Below, piece after piece: positions 39,917 through 49,510 of a stretch of 64,000 nt of DNA. The number at the start of each line of letters is the position of its first letter. Within the stretch, counting starts at the first letter, position 1. A program made the position numbers and the translations under genes. The stretch is from Streptomyces sp. NBC_00250. Lineage in GTDB: Bacteria; Actinomycetota; Actinomycetes; Streptomycetales; Streptomycetaceae. Where the stretch lies: NCBI RefSeq assembly GCF_036192275.1, contig NZ_CP108088.1:1550001-1614000 (forward strand). Direction: 5' to 3'. A model generated the notes under the pieces. That model was not told the origin of the DNA and made no database searches. It was given only the letters and a program-made list of their open reading frames with translations.

Positions 39917-39977
39917 CCTGCCCCGTGCCCGGCACCCCTGACGTGACCCAGCCCGGCATCCCTGACCTGCCCCGCCC
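39907..39977 (+). repeat. Three tandem 22-25-bp repeats after the nuclease gene
   Basis: Units built on GCATCCCTGACCTGCCCCG start at 39907, 39932 and 39956. The first overlaps the nuclease stop codon. The unit repeats the sequence around the stop, as if the gene end was duplicated by slippage. A TTGACT box follows at 39978. Confidence 0.7.
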
Positions 39978-40115
39978 TTGACTTCCGCTTGCCCCCGCAG
40001 GGATTGCGACCCCGCCTGCCGGGTGGAACGATGAAAGGGATCGGCCGTCTGACCGATCTCACGTCCCGGCGCCGGAGCGACCGGCGCTGCGCCAAGAGCG
40101 CCGGGCAGGTGCGGT

Positions 40116-43100
40116 ATGCCGCTCACCGAAACCGAGTGGGGACTCGTCGCCAGCTGGGTACGGGATCACCTCCTCGACACTCCCGAACCACGCGAGAAGC
40201 TGCTGCGCTCCGGCCTCCCCGCCGACTTCGTCGACGACCTGCCGCTCACCCCGGAAGCCGACCGCAACGCCCTGCTGGTGGTCGCGGCCGCCCGCCGGGA
40301 CATCGCCCACCAGCGCCGGCTGCTCACCGTCCTCACCGGCCTCGACGCGCTGGCCGCCATCGACGCTCCGCACGCTTTCGAACAGGGCGCCGAGGCCCGG
40401 AACCTCCTCACCCGGCTGCGCGAGGACGAGAGCCTGCGGCGCTCGCCGGAGGACCCCTTCCACAGTCACCTCCTGAAGCACGGGACGGCGGTCTTCCTGG
40501 ACCGGTCGGAGCTGCGCGAGAAGCTGCGGGGCTTCCTCTCCGACCCGGAGCAGACGGTGCTGATCGTCGACGGTCCCCCGGACAGCGGCCGCTCCTACAC
40601 GTACGAGTTCATCCGCCATCTCGGCCAGCACGAGAACTTCCGGCCGGTCCGGGTGACCCTGTCCCGCACCTCGACGGCGGCGCGTCTGATGGAGCGGCTC
40701 GCGGCCTTCGTCGCGGGCCCGGAGGCCGACGGATATCCGTTGAACCCCACACGGTTGAACGATCCACTGCCCTGCTTCGAGGACGCGGCGCACCGGATCG
40801 TCGCCCGCGCCACCGCCGCCGAGGACCGCTTCTGGCTGGTCCTCGACGACTGCGACCGGCTCGACCCGCAATCGGACGTGTGGGACGCCATCGGCGTCCT
40901 GGCCCGGGCGATCTACGAGCACACCCCGGTACGCGCCCAGACGGTGCCCCGTCTGGTGCTGCTGGGGTACGCCACGACGATGCGCCAGCTCCCGTACGAG
41001 ATCCGCAAGAACGAGTGCCGTGACACCACGCGCCTCGCCGACGAGGACGATCTCCGGGCCTTCTTCGAGGAGTTCTTCACCGACACGGCCCCCATCGGGC
41101 GGGAGGACTCCGTCCAGGAGCTGACGGAGACGGCCGTGGCCGAGGTGCTACGTGCCGTCGACTGCCCTTCCAACGGCGACAGTTACATGCGCAGACTGTG
41201 TACGGCCGTGGAGGACGTCGTACGGCTCCACCGGGCGCTGCCACCGACGGCGCCGCGGACCGACGGGACCGCCCACCTCCTGCGCGACGCCCTGCGCGCG
41301 AGTCTCACCGCCCCCGCCGCCACCCTGCTCGATCCACGCCTCTCCTACCGCGAAGCCGCCTGTCTGCTCCAGGAGTTCGACCCGGCGCTGCTCCGACTGC
41401 CCGGCGAGGAGCGGTCCACCGGGCGGGCCGTCCTCGAACTCGTCGACGACTGCACCGCCCTGCCCTCCCCCGATGCCACGGTCTGGACGCTCAAGCCCGA
41501 GATCCGCGAGGCGGCCCTGACGGGCCTCGCGGGCCCGGAGGCAGCCCTGGACGCCCTGCGGACCAATATCGGGCTGCGGCCCGAGGGCCCCGGCCCGGAA
41601 CGCACGGCCCTGACGCTCCTCACCGGCACCGGCAAGGCCCTGCCGCCCGCCGACCCGCACCCCGAGGCCCCGGCCCCCGCCCAGGCCCGGCTCCAGCCCC
41701 AACCCCAGCCCCACGACGATGACGTCGCGGAGCTGTCCGACACCCTCCAGGCCGTGCTCTGGCTCAGCCGGGTGCCGGGCGTCACCGGACTGCCCCCCGT
41801 CGACGAGGTCCAGCACCGGCTGGAGACGGCCAGGCTGCTCCAGCCGATGCACCGGCTGATCCGGGGCACCTTCCACGGCCGCACCGCCGAACTCGACGCC
41901 CTGCACGCCTACATCGCGCTCCCCGAGGAGCCGGCGGAGCCCCCGGTGATCCTCCACGGCATCGGCGGCATCGGCAAAAGCACCCTGCTCGCCAAGTTCC
42001 TCGTCGACGCCCTGGCCGCGTCGCCCACCGGATTCCCCTTCGCCTACATCGACTTCGCTCGTCCCACCCTCTCCGTCCACGAACCCGCCACCATGATCGC
42101 GGAGATGGCCCGACAGCTGGGCGTCCAGCATCCCGCCCGGCGCACCGCCTTCGAAGCGCTCGCCGACGAGTGCGAGCGGACGGCGGCGGCCCAGCGCGGG
42201 GAGCGCAACGAGCTCGACGACCTCCATCAACTGGCCGGTACCAGAGCCACTCTCGCCCGCGACTACTCGGCCGACTTCCACGCCCGCGCCAGCGCCCGGG
42301 AGCAGGAACTCGCCCACCGGATCGCGTCCCTGATCGCCGAGGCCGTCCGGCCGACGCCCGGAGGGTCACCTCCACCGTTCGTCGTCGTGCTCGACTCCGC
42401 CGAGGAGTCCCAGTACCGGGGCTCCCCGCTCATCTCCCGCATGTGGGCCATCTGGACGGCGCTGCGGGCGGACTACTCACGCCTCCGGTACATCGTCTCC
42501 GGGCGCGCACCGTTCGACCACCCGGCCCGGGTCCTCACCCCGCGCACGATGGAGCTCACCGAGCTCGACCACCAGGCCTCCGTGGACCTCCTGATGTCCT
42601 CCGGGGTCCTCGACGAGGCGCTCGCCGAGGACCTCGCGGAGCGGATCGGCGGCCATCCGCTGAGCCTCAAGCTGGCGGCCCGCACGGCGGTCACCGTGGG
42701 CAGCGACTCCCCCTCGCTCGGTGGACTCCTGCGCGGACTCCCCTCCCGGCGGCGCTACTTCGACCGTCAGGTCGACCAGATGCTCATCCAGGGCACGCTG
42801 TACGACCGCATCCTCAAGCACATCGCGGAGGAGGACGTCAGGGCCCTCGTCCAGGCGGGCCTCGCCCTCCGCTTCATCACCCCCGACCTGGTCCGGGAGG
42901 TCCTCGCCGGTCCGGCGGGGCTGCGGGTGGAGACCGCCGCGGAGGCCCGGCGGCTCTACGGACTGCTCACCTCGCGCGTCGACCTGATGGAGTCGGCCGG
43001 CCCCGACGCCATCCGGCACCGGGCCGATCTACGGGCCATCATGCTGCGTCTCTCGGACAGTGCGCGGACCGATCTGATGCGGGCCGTGGACCGCAGCGCC

Positions 43101-45587
43101 GTCGCGTACTACGCGACCCGCGAGGGGGCCAGGAACCGCGCCGAGGAGATCTACCACCGGCTCCGGCTGGGCGAGAACCCCCGCACGGTGGAGGAGCGTT
43201 GGGATCCGGGAGTCGCCGTCTACCTGGGCGGTTCGACCCACCTGGAGATGCCGCACCGCTCCGCCGCCTTCCTCCTCGGCAGGATCGGCGGCCACGTGCC
43301 CGACCAGATCATGACCGAGGCCGACCAGGAGGACTGGGAGCGGATCGCCGCGCGCGAGGTCGAGGACCTGCTCACCCAGGGGTACGTGGAGAACGCGGCG
43401 CAGCGGCTCGCCGAGCGGCGCCCGTGGACGCCGTGCAGCCGGCTGCACGCGCTGCTCGCCGAGACTCTCGCCCGATCCGGGCGGACCGCGGAGGCGCTCG
43501 CGAGCGCCGAGCGGGCCGTGGACAGGGCGGAGGAGGCCGGCTGCGCGGAGACCCAGCTGGAACTGCTGCAGCTGTCGGCGCGGCTCGCTCAGGACACGGG
43601 CGACTTCGCGGACGCGGACCGGGACCTCCAGGAGGCCGAGGCGATCGCGGCGGGTCTGGGGCTGCGGTTCGAGTCCCTGGGCATCCTCGTCGCCCGGTCG
43701 CGGCTCGCCGACCTCGCCGACGTCGACGCCGTCCCGGCGCGGGAGCGGCTGGCCCGGACGCTGCGCGGGATGCCCGACGCCGACCTGGCCCGGCAGCCGT
43801 CCCTGGCGCGTACGGCGGCGGCCACGGCCTGCCCGGAGGATCCCCAGCTCCTGGAGCACACCCTGCGGCTGGTGGGGCTTCCGGCGGACGAGGAGGCGGT
43901 GGTGACCGAGCTCGCCGGCTGGATCGACACCACCCTCACCGACGAGCCCGGACTCCGCGGGCCGCTGACCCGCATCCTGGAGACTGCGGCCGGGAAGCCC
44001 GACGCGTTGCCGGGCGACGCTCCCCACCTGGATCGCGAGCGGATCGAGGGGGACCTTCGGGAGGCGCGGCGGCGCGGCACCCTGGACAGCGTCGCCCGGC
44101 AGGCGCTCACGCTCCGGGACGGCAGCGGGGACCTGCTGCTCGGGGTCGCCTCCGCGATGGACGCGGGCCCGGTGCCGCGCGGGTCCGCGCCGGAGGACGC
44201 GGCCGGGGGCGGCTCCGCGGGCGACCGCGCCCCCGCCGGAACACCGTCGGAGCCCTGGGCGGGCCCGCGCCCTCGTCACGGCAGTACGGGGCTGTGGACG
44301 CGTCCGCCGCCGAACGCCGCCGGGGCCGCGCTCCGCAAGGAGCCGTTCCTGCCGCAGGAGGAACTCGTCCGGGTCCGCAACGCCGCCATGGAGGCCGGAC
44401 TCGCCGCCCGGGCGCTTCGCCCGTCCCTGCTCAAGGGCATCCCCGGCAACTTCACGGCCACGCTCGAACCGCTGGACGACCCCCGCGAACAGGTCCACGC
44501 CGACCTGAACGCGATGAACCAGGTCGAGCGGCTGATCGACGGTCTGGTGCCGCTGGAGATCTGGCTGCACAACGCGATCGAGCAGACCCGTGAACCGGGT
44601 CCGCGTGCCGTCCTGCAGAGTGCCCTCGACGCCGTCGCCCGCTCGATCACGGGCGAGGCGGAGCTGCCGGCGGAGATGATGCCCGGGGAGATGAAGGAGG
44701 AGATCGTCCTCCAGGACGACACCGTGCCGTACGAGTTCCTGCACGGCGGGATCCGGGCCGGTGCCTCCGTGGCGCTTCTGCGCATCCCCCCGTACGAGTC
44801 GGGGGCACCACTGCTCCCGTCCTATCCGCACGGCGGTACGGGCTGGATGATCGCCCCCGATCTGCTGATCACCAACCACCATGTGGTGATGGCCCGTTCG
44901 TGGGAGGCGGGTGTCCGTCCGTACGTGAGCGACGAGGATCTTCGGCTCCAGGCGCTGATGTCCCGCTCGCGCTTCGACTTCGTCGAGAACACGGCGACGA
45001 CGCCGGAGGCGACGGCGGGTGAGCTGGAGGCCTGGGACGCGACGCTCGACTACGCCATCGTGCGGCTCTCCCCCGACCAGGAGCAGCGTCCGACGCTCCG
45101 GGTCTCCACGCGGCCGCTGCTCGTCCGGGAACGGCAGCGCGTGCCGGTGAACATCATCCAGCACCCGGGCGGCCTTCCGAAGCGGGTCGCGCTGCGCAAC
45201 AACCTGGTCTACCGGGCGGACGAGCAGGACATCCTGTACTTCACCGACACCCGCGGCGGCTCCTCCGGCTCCCCGGTCTGCCTCGACGACTGGACGGTGG
45301 TCGGGCTGCACCGGGGGACACGGAAGGTGGACGAGGTCGAGTTCCAGGGCGCCAGGACGAAATTCGTGAACGTCGGGACCCAGATGAGCGGCATTCTCGC
45401 CCATCTCAAGGAGTTCCGGGCGGAGTTGTACGAGGAGATCATGGCCGCCCAGTCGGGCCGACCGGCCCCGACCCACCCGCCGAACGGAACGAGCCCGCCG
45501 AGCCCGCCGAGCGGAACGACCCAGCCGAACGGCACGAACCCCATGAGCGGAACGAACACCACCAACGGGAACGGGAAGCCGAGGTGA
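40116..45587 (+). CDS. Giant EAD-like / dual NTPase (STAND) / TPR-like / trypsin-like protease protein
   Basis: 1823 residues. (1) ~1-90: small helical domain (TETEWGLVASWVRDHLLDTP) resembling effector-associated domains. (2) ~120-330: an ATPase module with VLIVDGPPDSGRSYTYEF (~148-165; Walker A Lys replaced by Arg) and WLVLDDCDRLD (~245). (3) ~590-900: a STAND NTPase with FHGRTAELDAL, Walker A ILHGIGGIGKSTLLAKFL (~615) and Walker B VVVLDSAEES (~755). (4) ~1060-1300: TPR-like helices. (5) ~1410-1495: second EAD-like helical domain. (6) ~1530-1780: trypsin-like peptidase with His ITNHHVV (~1589), Asp in LDYAIVRL (~1645) and Ser in GGSSGSPV (~1717). A Pro/Gly/Asn-rich tail ends the protein. No signal peptide. 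It probably senses a trigger, oligomerises and activates proteolysis. Confidence 0.88.
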   Translation: MPLTETEWGLVASWVRDHLLDTPEPREKLLRSGLPADFVDDLPLTPEADRNALLVVAAARRDIAHQRRLLTVLTGLDALAAIDAPHAFEQGAEARNLLTRLREDESLRRSPEDPFHSHLLKHGTAVFLDRSELREKLRGFLSDPEQTVLIVDGPPDSGRSYTYEFIRHLGQHENFRPVRVTLSRTSTAARLMERLAAFVAGPEADGYPLNPTRLNDPLPCFEDAAHRIVARATAAEDRFWLVLDDCDRLDPQSDVWDAIGVLARAIYEHTPVRAQTVPRLVLLGYATTMRQLPYEIRKNECRDTTRLADEDDLRAFFEEFFTDTAPIGREDSVQELTETAVAEVLRAVDCPSNGDSYMRRLCTAVEDVVRLHRALPPTAPRTDGTAHLLRDALRASLTAPAATLLDPRLSYREAACLLQEFDPALLRLPGEERSTGRAVLELVDDCTALPSPDATVWTLKPEIREAALTGLAGPEAALDALRTNIGLRPEGPGPERTALTLLTGTGKALPPADPHPEAPAPAQARLQPQPQPHDDDVAELSDTLQAVLWLSRVPGVTGLPPVDEVQHRLETARLLQPMHRLIRGTFHGRTAELDALHAYIALPEEPAEPPVILHGIGGIGKSTLLAKFLVDALAASPTGFPFAYIDFARPTLSVHEPATMIAEMARQLGVQHPARRTAFEALADECERTAAAQRGERNELDDLHQLAGTRATLARDYSADFHARASAREQELAHRIASLIAEAVRPTPGGSPPPFVVVLDSAEESQYRGSPLISRMWAIWTALRADYSRLRYIVSGRAPFDHPARVLTPRTMELTELDHQASVDLLMSSGVLDEALAEDLAERIGGHPLSLKLAARTAVTVGSDSPSLGGLLRGLPSRRRYFDRQVDQMLIQGTLYDRILKHIAEEDVRALVQAGLALRFITPDLVREVLAGPAGLRVETAAEARRLYGLLTSRVDLMESAGPDAIRHRADLRAIMLRLSDSARTDLMRAVDRSAVAYYATREGARNRAEEIYHRLRLGENPRTVEERWDPGVAVYLGGSTHLEMPHRSAAFLLGRIGGHVPDQIMTEADQEDWERIAAREVEDLLTQGYVENAAQRLAERRPWTPCSRLHALLAETLARSGRTAEALASAERAVDRAEEAGCAETQLELLQLSARLAQDTGDFADADRDLQEAEAIAAGLGLRFESLGILVARSRLADLADVDAVPARERLARTLRGMPDADLARQPSLARTAAATACPEDPQLLEHTLRLVGLPADEEAVVTELAGWIDTTLTDEPGLRGPLTRILETAAGKPDALPGDAPHLDRERIEGDLREARRRGTLDSVARQALTLRDGSGDLLLGVASAMDAGPVPRGSAPEDAAGGGSAGDRAPAGTPSEPWAGPRPRHGSTGLWTRPPPNAAGAALRKEPFLPQEELVRVRNAAMEAGLAARALRPSLLKGIPGNFTATLEPLDDPREQVHADLNAMNQVERLIDGLVPLEIWLHNAIEQTREPGPRAVLQSALDAVARSITGEAELPAEMMPGEMKEEIVLQDDTVPYEFLHGGIRAGASVALLRIPPYESGAPLLPSYPHGGTGWMIAPDLLITNHHVVMARSWEAGVRPYVSDEDLRLQALMSRSRFDFVENTATTPEATAGELEAWDATLDYAIVRLSPDQEQRPTLRVSTRPLLVRERQRVPVNIIQHPGGLPKRVALRNNLVYRADEQDILYFTDTRGGSSGSPVCLDDWTVVGLHRGTRKVDEVEFQGARTKFVNVGTQMSGILAHLKEFRAELYEEIMAAQSGRPAPTHPPNGTSPPSPPSGTTQPNGTNPMSGTNTTNGNGKPR

Positions 45588-45594
45588 GTGAACC

Positions 45595-46674
45595 ATGTCG
45601 AACGGACAACAGAGCGTGTCGCCGGTCGCGACCGCCACCGAGCGGATCTTCGGTGATCTGGCGGAGGTCGCCGCACGGGTGCGCGGCCAACTGGAGGCGG
45701 AGATCACCGAGTCCACGTTCGAACTCCCCGCCGACGTGGCGCCGGCTGCCGAGATCTCCCGCTTCGCCCGCGAGGAGCGGGCGCGCGTCCTGGAGGCCGG
45801 AGTCAGCGGCCTGGAGAAGCTGGCCTCGCACCGGGAGGACGAACTCGACGGAGACGAGTCCTTCGGCGTGGAGGCGATCGTCCTCCTGGAGGGCCGCCCG
45901 GCGATCCTGGTGCAACGCCAGGACTTCGCCTCGCAGCACGACGAGTGGGCGGTCCTCGACGACAAACGACCGGCGATCCGCGAGTCCTTGGCCCGCGTGG
46001 GGCGGGTCGAGGTCAGCGGCCACCCCCGGCTGGACTGGATCGGCACGGCCTTCCTCGTCGGCCCGCGCGCGGTGATGACGAACCGTCATGTGGCGGTGGA
46101 GTTCAGCCGCTCGGCGGACGGCGACGGCCGGTGGACCTTCGAGCAGGGCATGTCGGCGCGGGTCGACCCGGCGGAGGAGCTGCCGCTCGCCGGTGAGGCG
46201 CCCGGGGCGTCCGTGCCGTACGAGATCACGGAGATCATCGGAATCCACCAGGACGTCGACATGGCCCTGCTGCGGATCGAGCCCTCGGCGGACGGCGGCC
46301 TGCCCACGCCGCTCGCGGTCGCCGCGGACGCCCCGGCGAGCGTTCCCGGCCGCCCGGTGTACGTGGTCGGCTACCCGGCCTGGGACGGCCGGCGCAACGA
46401 ACCCGAGTCGATGCGCCGGATCTTCATGGACGTCTACAACGTGAAGCGCCTCCAGCCGGGCGCGGCCACCGACTTCACACCGGGCGGCCTGGTGCTGAAG
46501 CACGACTGCTCGACCCTCGGCGGCAACAGCGGCTCCCCGGTCTTCGACCTCGACGACCACCGCGTCCTCGGCCTCCACTTCGGCGGCCGCTACGGCACGG
46601 GCAACTACGCCGTCCCGCTCTGGGAGTTGCTGGACGACCCGCTGCTCACCGCGGCGGAGGTCAACTGGGTCTAG
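45595..46674 (+). CDS. Trypsin-like serine protease with helical N-terminal region
   Basis: 359 residues. Residues ~1-150 are a hydrophilic, partly helical region I cannot assign (FGDLAEVAARVRGQLEAEI, VEAIVLLEGRPAILVQRQDF). Residues ~150-345 form a trypsin/HtrA-like protease: His in AVMTNRHVAVEF (~164), Asp in HQDVDMALLRI (~222) and Ser in LGGNSGSPVFDL (~312). No PDZ domain and no signal peptide, so it is cytosolic, unlike HtrA. It starts 7 bp after the giant STAND-trypsin gene stop, so they are co-expressed. Likely a second effector or substrate protease in the same locus. Confidence 0.9.
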   Translation: MSNGQQSVSPVATATERIFGDLAEVAARVRGQLEAEITESTFELPADVAPAAEISRFAREERARVLEAGVSGLEKLASHREDELDGDESFGVEAIVLLEGRPAILVQRQDFASQHDEWAVLDDKRPAIRESLARVGRVEVSGHPRLDWIGTAFLVGPRAVMTNRHVAVEFSRSADGDGRWTFEQGMSARVDPAEELPLAGEAPGASVPYEITEIIGIHQDVDMALLRIEPSADGGLPTPLAVAADAPASVPGRPVYVVGYPAWDGRRNEPESMRRIFMDVYNVKRLQPGAATDFTPGGLVLKHDCSTLGGNSGSPVFDLDDHRVLGLHFGGRYGTGNYAVPLWELLDDPLLTAAEVNWV

Positions 46675-46686
46675 GAGGTGGACCGC

Positions 46687-47286
46687 TCAGCCGAACCAGA
46701 CGACCAGGCGGACGTTCTCGTCGCCGTACTCGCCCGCCAGCGTACGCATCGACGCCCATACCGGGGCCCAGTCGCCGTCCGGCGGAACGATCATCCCGGC
46801 GGTGTAGATCACCGGACGGTAGACGGCACCGTTCAGATGGACCTCGCCGCCCGGTGGCCATTCGTCCGGGGACAGGTTCTCACCGAAGAGTCCCTTCACC
46901 GCTTCGCGCACCTCGGCCGACGCCAAGCACACCCCGTGCAGGACGAGTTCGCCGTCCGGCCCCGGCCGCCACTCGCCCACCTCGCTCGCGGCGGGGACGT
47001 CGCAGACCGGCGCGTCCCAGTCGACCGCCGCGATCTCGGCCCACGTCGCGTACGAGTGGCTGTGGTTCAGCTCGTTGCTCTCCTTCGGCACCTCGTCGCA
47101 GGAGTCCTCCGGCCAACCCCGCGCGTCGAACAGCGGCCGGGTCACACCGAGTCGGCCGCCGTAGCCGAACATGCACTCGCGTTCGTCCCGCTGCTTCCAG
47201 AGGTCGAAGTCGAGAAGATCCACCTCCATCTCCCACTCCCCGCCCGCCGTACGCGTCTCGATCACTCCGTCGATATGCGTTCCCAT
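46687..47286 (-). CDS. Hypothetical protein, family not recognised
   Basis: A 199-residue acidic cytosolic protein. The sequence is rich in aromatic and acidic residues, for example GGEWEMEVDLLDFDLWKQRD, ECMFGYGGRLGV and a conserved-looking C-terminus WAPVWASMRTLAGEYGDENV. It has no membrane helices, signal peptide or known catalytic motif. ATG 47286 follows AGAGGG at about 11 nt. Its start is 4 bp after the stop of the maltokinase-cap-like gene, so the two form an operon, convergent with the trypsin gene (12 bp). Confidence 0.7.
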   Translation of the reverse strand: MGTHIDGVIETRTAGGEWEMEVDLLDFDLWKQRDERECMFGYGGRLGVTRPLFDARGWPEDSCDEVPKESNELNHSHSYATWAEIAAVDWDAPVCDVPAASEVGEWRPGPDGELVLHGVCLASAEVREAVKGLFGENLSPDEWPPGGEVHLNGAVYRPVIYTAGMIVPPDGDWAPVWASMRTLAGEYGDENVRLVVWFG

Positions 47287-47290
47287 AAAG

Positions 47291-47968
47291 TCAAGAAACC
47301 CTCTGGGAGTCGAGTTCGGCGAAGGCCTCGGCGAACACTTCACGGACGGTGGTTCCGTCGGGGCGACGCCACTCGGCGGTGACCTGGCCGTCGGTGGCCT
47401 GAGCAGGGTCCGTACCGGTGCCGAGGACGCGTCGTACGCGGAGGGTCAGCGGGGCGGACGCGCCGGGGGTCCGTACCACCACGTCGGTGTGGTCGGGGGC
47501 GTCCGTGGCCCGTACCAGCTCCGCGTCGGCCGCGTTGCCCGCCTCCACGGGCGAGACGGCGACGGTGGGGTCGAGGACGTCCGACAGGGACTGGGCCTGC
47601 GCCTGGGTCCGGCCGGTGAACAGCGCGTGCAACTGGGCGGCCAGTACCGGGTCGTGGGTGCCGTCGTAGATCCAGCGCGTTCCGAGGACGCCGTGCTCGG
47701 AGGTGCCGATGAGGGCGCTCTCGGCGCCCTCCAGGGGGCCCGCGCGGTAGGTCATGGGGACGAGGTACGCCGCCGCTCCGTCGTCCTCGCCGTCGGTCAC
47801 CACCATGAACTCGATGCCGACTTCGCCCTCCGGGTCGTCCAGCCGGAACCCGCCGGCCTTCACCGGCCGCACCTCCTCCCCGCCCGTGTGCCACTCCCGG
47901 GAGGGGAGCCACGCGGCGAGCAGTTCCAGCTTGGTGGGCTGCATCGTGGTCTTGTGGATGACGGCCAT
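47291..47968 (-). CDS. Maltokinase N-terminal cap-like domain protein
   Basis: 225 residues. MAVIHKTTMQPTKLELLAAW followed by LPSREWHTGGE, KAGGFRLDDPEGEVGIEFMV and LGTRWIYDGTHDPVLAAQLH is the pattern of the cap-like domain found at the N-terminus of maltokinases, present here as a stand-alone protein without the kinase part. Such stand-alone proteins are common in Streptomyces, with undefined roles. AAGGAG lies upstream of the ATG at 47968. First gene of a two-gene minus-strand operon. Confidence 0.82.
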   Translation of the reverse strand: MAVIHKTTMQPTKLELLAAWLPSREWHTGGEEVRPVKAGGFRLDDPEGEVGIEFMVVTDGEDDGAAAYLVPMTYRAGPLEGAESALIGTSEHGVLGTRWIYDGTHDPVLAAQLHALFTGRTQAQAQSLSDVLDPTVAVSPVEAGNAADAELVRATDAPDHTDVVVRTPGASAPLTLRVRRVLGTGTDPAQATDGQVTAEWRRPDGTTVREVFAEAFAELDSQRVS

Positions 47969-48123
47969 CGTGCGGGTCTCCTTCTCCTTCGCGGTCCGGC
48001 CCACATCCTCCGCGCGCCGGGAACCGCAACGTAACAGACCTGGCCACGGAGTCACCGTGCGAGCCCGGTCGGCCCGGCCTAGCCTGGAGATGGAGTGTTG
48101 TCCCCGGCCGGCAGGAGGCCGCC

Positions 48124-49410
48124 GTGAGGTACTCACGCACATGCCGCAGGCGCTTCTGCGCGGGAATCGCGGCTCTCGGGATCTTCGCCGCCCCGCTGGG
48201 CGCCGGGACCGCGCTCGCCGCCGAACCACCCGTCCCCGGCCCGTACGTGGCAACGGCCGAACAACCCTCCCCCGGACCGTACTTGGCCGCGCGAGCGCCC
48301 GCCGCGCAGGGAGACTTCCCCGAACTCACCCCGGCCGTCGCCGCCCGCCTGGACAAGGCGATCCAGGACGTGATGAAGGAGGCGGGCGTCCCCGGTGTCA
48401 CGGTGGGCCTCTCCGCACCCGGCAAGGGCACGTACATCCGCTCCTTCGGCGTCGCCGACAAGGCCACCGGGCAGCCGATGACCCCCAACCTGTTCATGCG
48501 GATCGGCAGCGAGACGAAGACCTTCACGGTGACCGCCCTGCTCGAACTCGTCGACCAGGGCGAGGTGAGCGTCGACGACCCGATCTCGAAGTACATCGAC
48601 GACGTGCCGAACGGCGACAAGATCACCCTGCGGAACCTCGCGTCCATGCGCAGCGGGCTGTTCAACTACACGGCGGACGAGGGCTTCTACAAGGCATTCA
48701 CCTCGAACCCCGATCGCCCGTTCACCCCGCAGGAGTTGCTCGACTTCTCGTTCAAGCACCCGATCCAGTTCCAGCCCGGGACCGAGTTCGAGTACTGCAA
48801 CACCAACCTGATCCTGCTCGGGCTGGTCGTGGAGAAGGTCAGCGGCACGCCGCTGCACGAGTTCATCCAGGAGAACGTCCTGGACCCGGCGGGCCTGCGC
48901 AACACCGTCTTCCCGACCGACGCCGCGTTCCCCAGCCCGCACGCCCACGGCTACACGATCCAGACCGCCTCGGGCCAGGTCGAGGATGCCACGAACTGGA
49001 ATCCCTCCTGGGCCTGGGCGGCGGGCGCGATGATCTCGAAGCTCCAGGACCTCCGCACCTGGGCCCGGGTGGTCGCCACCGGCGAGCTGCTGACTCCCGA
49101 GACCCAGGCCGAACGCCTCAAGACGTATCCGTCGGGCGTCCCCGGCGCCGGATACGGGATGGGCATCTTCGACATCCAGGGCTGGATCGGCCACAACGGC
49201 TCACTGCCCGGCTACGAGTCGCTGACGATCTATCTGCCCGAGCCGCAGGCCACTCTGGTCGTCCTCCTCAACACGGACACGCCGCACGACAACGAGGAGC
49301 CCAGCACCCTCTTCGGCCAGGCCATCACCCGCATCGTGACCCCGGACCACGTCTACGACATCCCGGTCACGGCGGCGGCACCGACCAGCCCGAGCCCGAG
49401 CAAGAACTGA
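48124..49410 (+). CDS. Secreted serine beta-lactamase-like hydrolase / D-Ala-D-Ala carboxypeptidase family
   Basis: 428 residues. It starts at GTG 48124 with AGGAGG 5 nt upstream. A signal peptide (RYSRTCRRRFCAGIAALGIF, then APLGAGTALA) precedes a class-C-like beta-lactamase fold. Motifs: SxxK in RIGSETKTFTVTALLELV, YxN in EYCNTNLILLGLV (second motif) and HNGSLPGYESL as the third (KTG-equivalent HxG). Members include DD-peptidases, esterases and amide hydrolases; substrate unsettled. It is expected outside the membrane, possibly in wall turnover. Confidence 0.92.
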   Translation: MRYSRTCRRRFCAGIAALGIFAAPLGAGTALAAEPPVPGPYVATAEQPSPGPYLAARAPAAQGDFPELTPAVAARLDKAIQDVMKEAGVPGVTVGLSAPGKGTYIRSFGVADKATGQPMTPNLFMRIGSETKTFTVTALLELVDQGEVSVDDPISKYIDDVPNGDKITLRNLASMRSGLFNYTADEGFYKAFTSNPDRPFTPQELLDFSFKHPIQFQPGTEFEYCNTNLILLGLVVEKVSGTPLHEFIQENVLDPAGLRNTVFPTDAAFPSPHAHGYTIQTASGQVEDATNWNPSWAWAAGAMISKLQDLRTWARVVATGELLTPETQAERLKTYPSGVPGAGYGMGIFDIQGWIGHNGSLPGYESLTIYLPEPQATLVVLLNTDTPHDNEEPSTLFGQAITRIVTPDHVYDIPVTAAAPTSPSPSKN

Positions 49411-49510
49411 CCACCGCCCACGCCTCCGGGCGACGATCGTACTGATAATGTCGGAAATGCCGTCTTTGACCTGCGACACGCAACCGTGCCGCCGCAGAAC
49501 GGGAGCAGGA

